Positions 47,005 to 60,593 are shown, counted from the stretch's first letter. The stretch: 64,000 nt of DNA from Theropithecus gelada (GCF_003255815.1 NC_037689.1:50855355-50919354); one strand, 5' to 3'. A program made the numbers and translations. Notes: generated by a model from the letters alone, not told the origin.

Positions 47005-48519
47005 GTTAGGTTTGCATATGTGAGCATATACATTTATTCGTAGATGGAAACTTCCTTAAATATTTAACACTTCTCCTTAATTTTGATATTTTATAGTACT
47101 TTTTTTCTGGGTGGATTCTAAGTTCTACTTATATTCAGTGTGTATAGAAATTGAGATAGAGGTTGGAATGTAATATATAACTTGAATATTTCTATTTGCA
47201 TTACCATAGCATCATTTTATTTTGCTCTTAGCAAAATCTTTCTTTAGAGGTTTCTTCTCCTTTCAGTTGTAAAGAATCTCTTATCTTTAAAAAATATGTC
47301 TCATTATTTTCTTACAAGGTAATACTAAAAAAAAAGTTACCATCAGGTTTTTCTTGATCCTTCCTATTTTCCTGAATGTCTGCTTTTGTGTTTTTATTGA
47401 TACGGATAAATACATTTTCAAATTCAAGTACTGGTGTTTCAGAGAAGTAATATGCTTCTTTTGTTCTGGTTCCTCTTACATGTTAGTAATAAAGAAACAA
47501 TTAACCTAGATATAGAGCAACTCAGTAAAGGGAAAATGTCTTCATGGGCCCCTTGAGAAAGACCTATTTAGCTTTTTATGTTTCTGATTTTTAACATTGA
47601 GTATAGAGTATATAGCTGTCTTTTCACTTTTCTTTGTTTTGTTTTTGTTTTTTGTTTTCTGTTTTTTACATTTTAGCTTATTTGTAATACTAACAGGTAA
47701 AGTAGAAAAAAACACATTAAAAAAATTTGGATTTAGTAGAAAAGGAAAACTCAGTCCCTAATATCCTACACATTTACATTATTTCCTTATGATATTTTAA
47801 ATGTTCCATATGAATATTTTTATTTTCAAAATGCCAAAGTTATCACTAATTTTACAGCTAATACTGCCAATCTTACTCTTCCAATTCTACTCCTAATCTT
47901 TTCTTCCGAAATGCTTGATCCAGGTACCTCCCTTTGGGACAAGTACCAAATGTCTTCCTCCATATCATTTATTGGATGAATTAATTCTGAGTGAGTTAAT
48001 TAATTAATTCTAGGAATTAATATTTCTTTGATTTCCAGCAAGCCAGAGCATTTTCTTCAAATGTACATTAACCATGTATTCATTATATCTTTATGTATAC
48101 ACCGTAGACATTGTGTATGTGTCTGCAGATTTCCAGCTGGGATTTATACATTTTAATTTTCATTGGTTTGCTTTTACTGTCTCAGGCCCCTCAATCTGTG
48201 CATAGAGCTTGGAGGAGCAAGCTTTCAGGTATTTTCCACTCGAGTTTTCTCCCTCATTGCAGCTCAGTGGCCATCATGATATCTACAAGAACATTCAGTT
48301 TTCTGAAACTGTGTAAACACTGTTGTAGAAACACAGTGTAGAGTCACTGTGGCAGAGTGTCTTTTACCACCATTCCTATCCTGTAACTGAAAATAGGTGA
48401 TAATATGTCAGTAATTTTATTTTTGTCCATCATTGAAATAGAGTTCCACAGTAATTGTTTCCTCTTGGAAGATAACTTGCTTAGCAGTGGGGAAAAAAAA
48501 TGGATTTGACGGGGTAAAA
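47005..48519. other. AT-rich single-copy stretch
   Basis: A T/G run lies at about 47634-47670. No gene or repeat recognised. Confidence 0.45.
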
Positions 48520-49153
48520 TGTTACCGGAAATGGGCCCTGATCCAGAACCCTAGAGAGGGTTCTTGGACCTCACACAAGAAAGTATTAGGAGAGAGTCCA
48601 TGGAGTAAATTGAACACAAGTTTATTAGGAAAGTAAAGGATTAAAGAATGGCTACCCTATAGGCAGAGTGGCGGCATGGGCTGCTTGACTGAGTATACCT
48701 GTAGTTATTTCTTGATTATATGCTAAATAAAGGGTGGATTATTCATGAGTTTTCTGGGATAGGGGCAGGCAATTCCTGGCACTGAGGAATCCTCCCCTTT
48801 TTAGACCATATAAGGTAACTTCTTGACGTTGCCATGGCGTTTGTAAACTCTCATGGTGCTGATGGGAGTGTATTTTAGCATGTTAATGCATTATAATTAG
48901 CATATAATCAACAGTGAGGAGGACCAGAAGTCACTTTCATTGCCATCTTCGTTTTGGTGGGTGTCGGCCGGCTTCTTTGCTGCATCCTTTTCTGTTAGCA
49001 AGGTCTTTGTGACCTATATCTTGTACTAACCTCCTATCTCATCCTGTGACTAAGAATGCCTAACCTCATGGGGATGCAGCCCAGTAGGTCTCAGCCTCAT
49101 TTTACCCAGCCCCTAGTCAAGATGGAGTCACTCTGGTTCGAACCCCTCTGGCA
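48520..49153 (-). mobile_element. Endogenous-retrovirus-type solo LTR (ERV1-like)
   Basis: On the plus strand it starts 'tgttaccggaaatgggcc' and ends 'cgaacccctctggca'. It is the reverse complement of an LTR with TG...CA ends. AATAAA on the minus strand (complement of 48621-48626) marks the R region. I recognise the sequence as a repeated primate LTR but cannot assign the family. No retroviral genes are present, so it is a solo LTR. Confidence 0.75.
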
Positions 49154-49309
49154 AACATATTCTAAGTATAAATAAATCAAATCACACTGAAAAATTCATC
49201 ACCAAGGTACTTTCAGTACAGTTCATTACCCCATATTTAAAAGTGATCTTGAAATGTGCTTGGTTGTTAGTGGAGACATTTCACTTCCTTGTCATTAAAA
49301 ACTTTTTCA

Positions 49310-50785
49310 CTAACTGCCTTATTGAGATGTTATTCATGGCCAGGCGTGGTGGCTCAAGCCTGTAATCCCAGCACTTTGGGAGGCCGAGACGGGCGGATCG
49401 CGAGGTCAGGAGACCGAGACCATCCTGGCTAATACAGTGAAACCCCGCCTCTACTAAAAAATACAAAAAACTAGCCGGACGTGGTGGCGGGCACCTGTAG
49501 TCCCAGCTACTCGGGAGGCTGAGGCAGGAGAATGGCGTAAACACGGGAGGCGGAGCTTGCAGTGAGCCGAGATCCGGCCACTGCACCCCAGCCTGGGCGA
49601 CAGAGCAAGACTCCGTCTCAAAAAAAAAAAAAGATGTTATTCATATACCATACAGTTCCCACCTTTAAAGTGTACAATTAAATTGTTTTTAGTATATTTA
49701 CATAGTTGTGCATTTATCACCATAATCAATTTTAGAATATTTTCATCACACCAAAGGAAACAATGTACCCTTTAACAGTTACCACTCATATTGCTCCTAA
49801 CCCTTCCCCCTCAGCCATAGGCAATTACTAATTTTTTTCCTGTCTGTATGAGCTTGCCTATTCTGCACAATTTATATAAACAGAATAGTACAATTTGGTG
49901 TTTTGTGACTGGTTTCTTCCACTCAGCACAATGTTTTTAAGGTTCATCCATGTTAAAATATTTATCAATACTTCATTCTTTCTTATTGTTGAATTACATT
50001 CCGTTGAATTGGTATACCACATTTTATTTATCTGTTCATCATTTAATTGTCATTTATGTTGTTTCTATATTTTGCCTATTATAATGCTACTATGAACATC
50101 ATTTACAAGTTTTTTTATATGTTTTCCTTTCTTTATGAGTAGAAATGCTGCATCATATAGTAACTCTGTATTTAGCTTCCTGGAGAACAGTCACACTTTC
50201 CAAAGAGGATGTACCATTTTACATTCTCATTATGTAATGTATGACGCTTCCCGTTTTTCCATCTTTCTCAACAATACTTGTTATTATCTGTCTTTTTTAT
50301 TATAGCCATAACTGTTTTCAGCAGTTCTGTGGATTTCTTTCACTTTCTTGATAGTGTCCTTTGAAGCACAATAGTTTTAAATTGTTTTATAAAGTCTAGT
50401 TTATTTTTTTTTTTTAGTTTTTATTTTTGGTGTTATTTCTAAGAGATCATTGTCTAATCCAAGGTCAGAAATTTGATCCTATGTTTTCTTGCAAGTTTTG
50501 CTATAGTTATAGCTCTTAAATTTAGTTAATTGATCGATTTACAATTAAATTTTTACAAAGCATATAGGAGAGTTCCAGCATCCTTCCTTTGTTACGTATA
50601 TGGATATCCAGTTATCTCAGCACAATTTGTTGAAAAAACTATTTTTTCTCCCATTAAATTGCCTGGCACTTCTGTTAAAAAACAATGGATCATAAAAGTG
50701 GGTTTTATTTCTGGACTCTCAATTCTACTCACTGATTTATATGTCCATCTTTACATTAGTACCACACTATTTTGATTATCAGCAC
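49310..50785 (-). mobile_element. L1M 3' half, antisense, with an Alu inside
   Basis: From the 3' UTR ('cttattgagatgttattcat' at 49318, 'aaagtgtacaattaaattg', 'ttgtgcatttatcaccataa') into ORF2 ('tgatagtgtcctttgaagca', 'gtttatttctggactctcaa'-like sequence near 50703-50730). A few hundred bases of ORF2 are deleted around 50285-50340. All frames are broken. Confidence 0.85.
49338..49631 (+). mobile_element. Young AluY of Old World monkey type
   Basis: Plus-strand, near-consensus, with 'ggctcaagcctgtaatccca' and 'gagatccggccactgcac', both of the monkey-type Y lineage. Perfect 13-bp target duplication agatgttattcat (49325-49337 and 49632-49644). Confidence 0.97.
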
Positions 50786-51620
50786 TTAGAGAACTTTAAA
50801 TGGTTTATGAGGAGAGAGTAGCTTTGGACTTCCCTGAGGGTTATGTCTTGCAAAACCAGAAGCTCGGCTATGGTACTGTTACAGGAATTTTTGGCTCACA
50901 GGAATTACTGGCTCTTGTGTGATGTGAGACTTGTAATCCAGGGTGACTCCCACATCTATCAAATGCGGACACTGGTTTATCTTCTGGAGGGTCAAGGAGA
51001 ATTATTTATGAATGACTGTATTGACTGTTGAACATATTCTCATTGAAGAGGAATACCTAATGCTGCCCTGCTAAGATGCTGTTCTTATGCCTTCTGTTCT
51101 CAGAATGGATCTGATGCCAAGTATGGGCTATGGTCATCTTGTGAGTTTGAATGTTCAGGAGAGCCAAAGATGCAGGCTAGGTTCGTGTCTAGACATAGAA
51201 ATAGGGTGTAAAAGTGTTTAAAATACTTGGCATTTGTCTGTGAGGAAGTGTATTCACACGTATTTGCAGAGTATGTTTGCAATTAGGCAAATGTAGGTCA
51301 CTGGCATTGATCTGCTGTGAACTAATTGATCTACCTTGAACAAACCCTTTAACCACTGAGCCACAGCCTCTTCAACTGTAAAATTTAGAGACTAGCAATT
51401 GATAGTCTCTATCCTTTATGCTGAATCAAGCATTCTATGACTTCTCTAAGATTGTTCACACTGTAGTTTGATACTTTCTTACATTCCCGAAAATGTGAGT
51501 TTTGAGGTTTTTTCAGATGATTTTCTCTATGGGGAAAAAAATAACATACAGAACATTCTTATGACCACACACTAGCTAATAAATGACTGAGCAATGGAAC
51601 TGTAACTGTGAATATTGAAA
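50786..51620. other. Single-copy stretch with a MIR trace
   Basis: About 51300-51420 ('gagccacagcctcttcaact') resembles an antisense MIR. No gene. Confidence 0.5.
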
Positions 51621-51621
51621 A

Positions 51622-51793
51622 TTAAAAAAAAAAAAAAATTTGCCAGACATGGTGGCACATGCCTGTTGTCCTAACTACTTGGGAGGCCGAGGTGAGAGGA
51701 TTGCTTGAGCTCAAGCTTTTGAGGCTGCAGTGAGCTACGATTATGCTAGTGCACTCCAGCCTGGGCAACAAATCGAGACCGTGTCTCAAAAAG
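51622..51793 (+). mobile_element. Alu right-arm fragment (AluJ type)
   Basis: A tract, then 'ttgccagacatggtggcaca' to 'actccagcctgggcaacaaa'. The left arm is absent. Confidence 0.9.
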
Positions 51794-52948
51794 TAAGCCC
51801 CTGAATGTACTGCAATGATATAATAACCATTTCTATATACATATTTGTGTGTATCCGTATGTATGTATGTTTGCATAATATTATATAAATCATATTATAG
51901 TGATGCTTTTGATTGAAAGACAAGGAGATCTTAACTCAGAGTGAGTGGTTTTAACTCTGATTATGCTGCTACCTGATGTACGACAATGGGTGTTATCACT
52001 TCCATGAGCTTCTGGTTTCTCCTCTTTACAATACAAGTTTTGTGTCACTTGAGTTCAGATTTTCCTTTCAACTCTAAAATTATATGATTAATGACATTAT
52101 ATTCTTCATATACATGCATGCTTCTTTGACTATTTAGGTCATGGTGTCTCTCTGTAATACAAATTTTCAGAGAATTTGCCAAACTGAATTTTCAAGACAT
52201 TCCTTCTCAGAAACGTGGCCTCCAATAAACAGGTTTTACATATTTTTTCCTTTTCCTTTTGGCCCTAACGCTATCAATCTTAGCCTCATCGTCTAGCGTA
52301 GTCATTTATGCAGCATCCTGTGTTAAGTTCATGAAAAATTCTGTCAATATGAAATATATTGAAGATTGCCTGTTTACCTTTTTATTCATTTATTGTCGTG
52401 TAACTTGAAAGATGTTAATGTTTATATCTGTCTAAAAATTTACTCTCTGAAAACAATAAATAACATTTGGACTTTTGTGTTACTCTTTCTATTGAAGAAT
52501 TATTTTGAGGTCACCTTTCAGCCATGAAAGCACAGTAACCTGTACTCTAAAGCGAACCTACAAAACATTAGATATATCATATTTAGGCTTATGGTAAAAT
52601 CTATTATTATGCTTGGGTCCTTAGGCTGTATGAGAGTGACCAGTTTTTCCTTTCCTACCTACTTGATTAAGGTAACTCTAGTGAGTTAGAAAATAAGGGA
52701 ACTGAGTCATGAACACAAAGTGTGGTATGTAATTACCATTTTAGATATTATTAATAGTCACACTCCCGAAACATTAAAAATTAATGACAGAGTCAGGAAG
52801 AGGAGAGAATGTATCTTTTTCATTGCCATAATTTTTACAGTGTCTACATGCTGTCCTGTAGCCTGGAATATGAGATTTTTAAAGTCATGGTTACTGTCAT
52901 CACTCAAGTTTCTCAGGCTGAAATGGACATTTACCATATTTCATAAAT
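51794..52948. other. Single-copy stretch with a MIR trace
   Basis: About 51940-52080 ('ggttttaactctgattatgc') resembles an antisense MIR. (GTAT)n units lie at 51855-51872. No gene. Confidence 0.45.
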
Positions 52949-54980
52949 TCAACTCTCAGAGCAATCAAGCAAGAGAAAGAAATCAAGGACATCCAAATAG
53001 GAAGAGAGGAAGTCAAATTATCCCTGTTGGAGACAACATGATTCTATATCTAGAAAACCCTATAGTTTTGGCCCCAAAACTCTTTCACCTGATAACTTCA
53101 GCAAAGTTTCACGATGCAAAATCAATGTACAAAAATCATTAGCATTCCTATACACCAACAGCCCAGTTGAGAGCCAAATCAGGAATGTAATCGAAGTCAC
53201 AATTGCCACAAATATAATGAAATACCTAGGAATACAGCTAACTAGTGACGTGAAAGATGTCTACAATGAGACCTACAAAACACTACCCAAAGAAATCAGA
53301 GATGACACAGACAAATGGGAAAACATTCCATGCTAAGGGATGCGAAGAATCAATATTATTAAAATGGCCATACTACCCAAAGCAATTTACAGATTCAATG
53401 CTATTCCTATCAAAATAACAATGACGTTCTTCACAGAAGTAGAAAAACGATTTTAAAATTCATATGGAACCAAAAAAGAGTCCAAATAGCCAAGGCAATC
53501 CTAAGCAAAAAGTACAAAGCTGGAGGCATCACATTACCTGACTTCAAACTATACAACAGAGTTGCAGTAATCAAAAGAGCATGGTACTGGTACAAAAACA
53601 GGCACATTAACCAATGAAACAGAATAGAGAGCTCAGAAATAAGGCTACATACCTAAAACCATCTGACCTTCAAACAAAGCTGACAAAAACAAGCAATGGG
53701 GAAAAGACCTCCCAGTTATTCAATAAATGGTGCTGAGATAACTAGCTAGCCATATCCAGAAGATTGAAACTGGACCTCCTCCTTATACCGTATACAAAAA
53801 TCAACTCAAGATGGATTAATGACTTAAACGTAAAACTTAAAGCTATAAAAACCTTGGAAGATAACCTAGGCAATACCATTCTGGACATAGGAATAGGCAA
53901 ATATATATTTCTTGAGAAAGATGCCAAAAGCAATTGTGATGAAAGCAAAAAATTGAAAAATCGTATCTAATTAAACTTAAGAGCTTCTGCACAGCAAAAG
54001 AAACTTTCAACAGAGTAAACAGCCTAGAGAGTGGGAGAAAATATTTGCAAACTATACATCTGACAAAGATATAATATCCAGCATCTATAAGGAACCTAAA
54101 AAATTTGAAGCAGAAAACGAACAGCCCCATTAAAAAGTGGGCAAGGACATGAACAGATACTTTTCAAAAGAAGACATACATGTGGCCAAGAAGCATATGA
54201 AAAAGAGTTCACTATCATTGATCATTAGAGAAATGCAAATCAAAACCACAATGAGATACCACCTCACACCAGTCAAAATGGCTATTATTAATAAACAGTC
54301 AAAAAATAACTGATGCTGGCCAGGTTGCATAGAAAAGGGAACACTTACACACTGTTAGTAGGAATATAAATTCGTTTAGCCATTGTGGAAAGCTGTGTGA
54401 CAATTCCTGAAAGACCTAAAAGCAGAACTACCATTCACCCAGCAATTCCATCACTGGGTATATACCCAAAGGAATATAAATTATTCTACCATAAAGACCC
54501 ATGCATGCATATGTTCACTGTAGCAGTATTCACAATAGCAAAGACATAGAATAAATATAACTATCCATCAATGGCAGATTGGATAAAGAAAATGTGGTGC
54601 ATATACACCATGGAATACTATGCAGCCATAAAAAGAGTGAGATCATGTCTTTTGCAGGAACTAGGATGGAGCTGAAGGCCATTAATCCTTAGCAAGCTAA
54701 CACAGGAAGAGAAAACCAAATAACGCATGTTTTCACTTATAAGTGGGAGTTAAATGATGAGATCTCATGGACACAAAGAAGGTAACAATAGACACAGATG
54801 CCTACTTGAGAGTGGAGGATGGGAAGAGAGAGAGGATTAAAAGAAAAATAACAATTGGATACTACGTTTAATACCTGGGCCATGAGATCATCTGTATGAA
54901 AAACTCCTGTGACATGAGTTTGCCTATATAATAAACTCCACATGTACTCCTGTACCTAAAATAAAAGTTTTTAAAATTAA
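52949..54980 (+). mobile_element. 5'-truncated primate L1 (L1P): C-terminal ORF2 and 3' UTR
   Basis: It starts in ORF2 just upstream of the catalytic RT motif ('aactctcagagcaatcaagc') and runs through the C-terminal domain ('aagtgggcaaggacatgaac', 'actgggtatatacccaaagg') and the 3' UTR to 'cctaaaataaaagttttt'. Where active L1 has FADD the frame here reads VGDN, and the frame is broken many times. About 2.0 kb, and not able to move itself. No clear target duplication. Confidence 0.95.
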
Positions 54981-57900
54981 TCCAAAGATAAAATCTTTTC
55001 TCTCATATTTTTAAATCTCTGAAATCAAGAACTATCTTATCATTTTGTAATTAATTGGCAGCAATTTTCTTGCTTGCTTGTACATAAAATAACATTGAAT
55101 CTCGTCATCAGTGTATCTTGGATTAGACAAATTTAGTATGTTCGAAGGCAATTTAGATAGGGAATGACAGACCTCAAATTCCACACTGTGTCACAGACTT
55201 ATTAAATAGGAATATAGTATGCAAAAATTTGCCGATTAATCAACCCATCATAATTGAAGTTTGACCATATGCCTATGTGCATTTTTACTTTGTCTTTCAC
55301 TTCAAAGCAGGTACAGCTGCATAGTATGAATTCAATACCCATGGTAAAGAGTCCCTTCAAAAGGTTGTATTTTTATATTTAATATGCAGATATGGAAATA
55401 ACAGAAAAAGAGAAATAAGCTATCCAAATACAAAGAAAATTTCATTCATATAAATACTTCTTATTACCTTTTCCTCAGTTCTTCAGAAAATATGAAGCAG
55501 GTTGGAATGTTCATTTTATGTGGCTCTCAAGGTACTATTCTCATAAAGGTAAAATGAGAAACAGTAAATTATTTTGAAGTTTAGTAATAAGAGCAAAAAA
55601 GACATATATTTATGAGAGTAAAAATATTGAGTAGCATTTGGACAAAGGATGTTGCAACTGATTTGTATTGATTTCTCTTAACCAATGTAAATAAAAATGA
55701 TTTATCAATAAAAGCTTATTTCTAATAGTGTTTTTTCCCTGTTTTTGCTGTTCTTTTCAGAAGCGTTCCTTTGCTTATGAACGATTTAGAATATGATCTT
55801 TTTATCAAATAAAATTTCCAGCACCGTGCAATATCAGAGACAATTTTCTTTCTAGAAGTTTTAGAAGATGTCATTATGTGTCATTCTAGACAAATAAGAT
55901 GTGTTTGGCTGAAATGTTTTAGAAGTCTCTAAGGAAAGAAATAACCTATTGATTATATTATGACTTGGCTTGGGGAAATGGAAATTCACAGCCAAGATAA
56001 TGGTATGTCTCTGCCAGTCACATTTTATTACGTGGCGTGCTTGCCTTTGGCCCTCTCTCTGCCCCTTGGAGGAACAGGTAAATATTGGCACAAGTCAGAT
56101 GAACCCTACCCATCACTTTTTGGATATATCCGCATATCATGATAATTATCATGACATGATCAATCAGTGTACCAGATAATTTTCATAATTGCTGTACCTC
56201 ATGAATGCAGAATTGAGTTGAGCATGAGTGAAAATTGGATTTTCCCCACTCAGAAAAAAATAAGCCAGTATATATTTCTTTTTGTTTAGTTCTTTTTATT
56301 TTGGTTATTCTTTTCCTTTATGTTATTACTTAAATTTATTTATGATATTGATTCAAGCACTATTTAACATATCAACATTTTGAACACTTTTAAGTATGAA
56401 AAAATTTGAAATTCTATTCTAGTGTGAAAATACATCAGTGAGTGACATCTTCCAATGAGCATTTGTAGAAGTATGTTGACCTTAAAAAGCAAAAGGATTT
56501 ATTTTTCCTTTTCTTCAACAGATATTCATATTTGTACCAGCCATTTTGTAAAGCTCTGGGGAATGCTCCACATTTTCAAAAGGGTGGAGATTAGTGTTTC
56601 ATTTTTGTTCTTGACTTATCTCTCTTGTTATAAGCTCTCTGCAAGATATTTAAAGATATTTACTTAGAGTTGGATTAAATGCGTAAATTTAAAGTAATTT
56701 ATGAAGCAGAAGAGAATTTGGAACCTTTAGACATCCCTTTATGGTACCAATTGTATGACACTTGCATCTAATCTAGCTCCATCTCAATTGACCTCCATCT
56801 AATTATCCATAAAAGAGAATCATGTTCTGTACTGAGCAAGCATGGCTATACTTCATCAGTAACATTTAAGAAGGGACAGAAATGAGTCAAACACTTAAAG
56901 ATGCTGTTTTAAAAATTTTTAAGTGTTCTTCAGAGATGCAAGCTTATTAAAATTTTAGTTCCGTAGAAGTAATTGCAGTATCTAGTTTGGCTCCACTGAC
57001 CCTTTTAGACATATATCATGCACTTTCTTCTCATGCTCAAGAGGGTGATTACATCATTTGCATAGATGTCCGTTTTATCTCTAATAGATTATGAATTCCT
57101 TCAGGGAAATACTTGTTTTAAGGGAAATACCATGTTTTTAAAAGCTTTATTTTGCAGAGAGTAACTATGCCATCAACTTGCATGTAGTAGGTTTTTAATA
57201 AATCTAATTAAATAAAAGTACCATTGACTTCTGTTCTTAGTGGTCTCAAAGATAATACTTCAGTCTGCTAAGTTTGGAGGACTATCATGTAGAAAAGAAA
57301 AGAAAAAAAAAATGCTTCTAAAGACTCCGAGTAAAGCTAGAAACATAGTTCCATAGTTCCTAGTCTCTCCATAGAGAGAACATGATGACTGAAGAGGACT
57401 TTATGTGCTGAGATGGAATTTATTGTGTTCAAAACCGTAATGAATTGCCATCGGGAAGTATTGGACTGCTTGCCACTACAAGTGTTCAATCAGTCTGGAC
57501 AAGATTTTGAGAGGAATTTTCTAGAGAGATCTTAGTCACCTAATTTGCAGCTGGCCTATTTGACCTTTTTCTTCTTTACTCCTGAATCTTGCTTATAAAA
57601 AAATGCAATATAATAAAATATAATTTATATTATATGTAATAGAAAATTCTTTATACCTCTGTGAATATATATTATGAACAAATGCGTATATTCAATGTAG
57701 CAACATAATATTACGGGTTATTTTCTTCCTAAACTATAATCATTTTAACAGTTTTAACCCCAAAAGTTAGTGAAAATACTCCCGTGAGCCCATTTTAAAT
57801 TTCTAGGAAGTATCCCTAAATTGTTTTCTCCGTCTTCTGACTTATTTCACATATAATCCTAACATACATGGTTGTCTATTTTTCATGTCTCAATAAAAAA

Positions 57901-58210
57901 AAGTTGACCATAATATAAAGGATAGTTGGAAATTGTCCATATATAGGAATATAAGACATCTAATAGCCAAAGAAAAGTTTATAATTAAAGAGAATCATAA
58001 ATTTTATAATGACTTAGAGGCATCAGATGAAAGAGAAAACTTGTTCTGTGCAATCCCAGGGGAAAGAATTAGGAAAAATGAGGTCAAAGCTGAAAGAAGT
58101 ACAGGTTTCTGTTTAATATAAGAAAGATATTTTTAACATTTTTCTGAAAATGGACAATTTTACCTCAAGTAGTTTCCTCTTAACAGATATGTATTTTCAA
58201 GCACAAAATG
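54981..58210. other. AT-rich single-copy stretch with an L2 trace
   Basis: About 57085-57210 ('gattatgaattccttcaggg' to 'gtaggtttttaataaatc') resembles an L2 3' end. No gene. Confidence 0.5.
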
Positions 58211-58220
58211 AAAAACCATT

Positions 58221-58247
58221 GAGACTCCATCTCAAAAAAAAAAACAA
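58221..58247 (+). mobile_element. Ultra-short Alu insertion (last ~13 bp plus A tail)
   Basis: 'gagactccatctc' is the 3' end of Alu and is followed by an A-rich tail. It lies between aaaaaccatt at 58211-58220 and aaaaaccatt at 58248-58257, which reads as a 10-bp target duplication, although its A part could be shared with the tail. Confidence 0.75.
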
Positions 58248-58257
58248 AAAAACCATT

Positions 58258-60270
58258 TAATAAAGATATTACAGAATACATCCAAGAATCCGATGAGATA
58301 TTATCTTAGTTTTCTCCTTTAAATATGCAAGTTTCTTAAATCTTCTATAGATCAACACATTATGTGATGGTTTCAATATGCCTAAGGTTTGACTGTGTAT
58401 TATAGCGTTGACTTAGAAGTTGTAAATGGCAGAATTACCTTTTATTTCTCAGCCAGCAGAACCTATTTACCTCTTTATTCCAGATACATTTGGTGATATA
58501 TAATTGGCAATGAAAAGGTTGATCATTAGAGCAGCTTTTTTTTTTTTTTTTTTAAACTCATCACAGCAAATGGAATCTGTGTTGAACGTTCAACTGATTG
58601 GAACTGAAACTTTAACAGGGGGATAGAGAGACAGAAATGAGATTAAGGTAGGGACAGTTGAAAAAATAGCAAGAGTGTCATTTTGAAGAATTTGAATTTG
58701 GTAGCAAGCAATATTGTGAGTTGTTGACGAGGACAATATGTTTATGAACGTAAGATTAATCCATCAGTAATGTATATGAACCCTTAAAATGAGGGAAGTA
58801 ATCATGGAAATGGTTTTCAAGGCTAGGAAATGGGTAATATTGTCCTAACCCTTGTAGTTAAAGACATCATGGAGGAAGAATTGTAATTTTATGATTTACT
58901 ATACTGTGATGAGGAGTAGGATGGAGAATTGAGTGGTGGATATGTAACATTTTTTTATGCATTAAAATTTCCCCAGCCCCTAAATAGGTTGTCATATTTT
59001 ACAACTCTTTATTATTTTATCCTTGATTGTCTCGAGTTGCCAAATATATTAATAAGTACAAAAATTATTGGTATTAATTTTTAATGAGAAAAAACCACAA
59101 TTAATCCACTGGGTATAAGTAGTATACCAGACCAGAAAGGGCCTATTCAAAGGAGTAATGAAATGTACTCAGTACTTTAATTTAAATTCCACAAAGTGCT
59201 GAAATGCTGGTTTATCTTCCCGGTTCCCTTTAGTGTCATTGGTATACCACCTTTATTATTGTTTCTTTAATATATTTTTCTGAGTTTGATTCAACATTCA
59301 CCTCAACATAGATTTGTAAATCTACTTTTGTGAAAGTTATGCAACTGCTGCATTTGGACAAGTCAGCTCATCTATGAAATAAAATTATCCTTAGTCATTG
59401 TGAAGGTAAAATAAACGAACTCATGTGGATGTATTTTGTAAATATAAAGCGATTTAGTTATTTTTGTTTTTACTTATGGAAGCCAAAGATCAAATATTAT
59501 TATTTTTAATAATCACAAGCAAATTAGTTGTTTTTTAAATTTATTATGGGTACAGAAGCTCATAATATTATTTTAAAAATTATCGTGGAGAAAATTTTAA
59601 AAATCACATATTGCTCGGGATAAATTAAGATTTGATAAGTTCTCCCTAACAATTTATGCCACTTTCTTAACCTTGCATTTGATATCACCAGTATTCAAAT
59701 ATTAGGGTAATGATTTTTAAGTTATCTTTTCAGGAGCTGTCTTTGTATTCTATTTTAAATTTTCTAAGAAAATCTCACTTTCCTTGCTCTCCCCACACCA
59801 TTTTTATGAACTGATCTCATAATCACTGGGTGTGCAGTTAGAGTTTAAATGATTTCACAATATACATGTTTCCTAGCTTTTAGACAGTACATTATGTGTT
59901 TAGATTACAAATAGTTAGAAATCTATTTGCATAAAACTTAAAATTATTGTTACAATGTCAGTGATTTAAAATTATTGAAAATTTCTTGGATTTTGTTCTG
60001 TTCACAAGTTTTAAAAATAATGGTTGTACCTAAAAGAGTAAAAATATCCAAAATGAAAAACATCTACATTAAATAATTAGCATGTTTTAAATTACAGTTG
60101 AAGAATAAAGTAAAAATAGACTAAATGAGATTTTTTATCATATTTCCAAATGGAAAAAGAATCATCCAGTGTTTGAGATAGAAAGTTGTTTTTTTTTTTT
60201 TTTTTAAGATAAGGAAATGATCATTTTAAAATTTGACTGCGATGTTTAATCTTGCTCAATTAGAAAAAGT
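58258..60270. other. AT-rich single-copy stretch
   Basis: T tracts at 58536-58553 and 60188-60205. No gene or repeat recognised. Confidence 0.5.
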
Positions 60271-60286
60271 CATAGCATGTCACTTT

Positions 60287-60593
60287 TTTTTTTTTTTTTT
60301 TTTTTTTTTTGAGACGGAGTCTCGCTCTGTAGCCCAGGCTGGAGTGCAGTGGCCGGATCTCAGCTCACTGCAAGCTCCGCCTCCCGGGTTCACGCCATTC
60401 TCCTGCCTCAGCCTCCCGAGTAGCTGGGACTACAGGCGCCTGCCACCTCGCCCGGCTAGTTTTTTGTATTTCTTAGTAGAGACGGGGTTTCACTGTGTTA
60501 GCCAGGATGGTCTCGATCTCCTGACCTCGTGATCCGCCCGTCTCGGCCTCCCAAAGTGCTGGGATTACAGGCTTGAGCCACCGCGCCCGGCCG
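60287..60593 (-). mobile_element. Young AluY of Old World monkey type
   Basis: Reverse Alu, nearly consensus, with a long T tail. 'gtggccggatctcagctcac', 'cacctcgcccggctagtttt', 'tatttcttagtagagacg' and 'caggcttgagccaccgcg' are features of the cercopithecid AluY lineage as I recall it. Perfect 13-bp duplication agcatgtcacttt (60274-60286 and 60594-60606). Confidence 0.97.

Noticed and set aside
52720..53142. 140-codon open frame with an RT-like end
   Set aside because: Its first half is unrelated single-copy sequence and its second half is the broken start of the L1 at 52949. It is a chance join, not a fusion gene.
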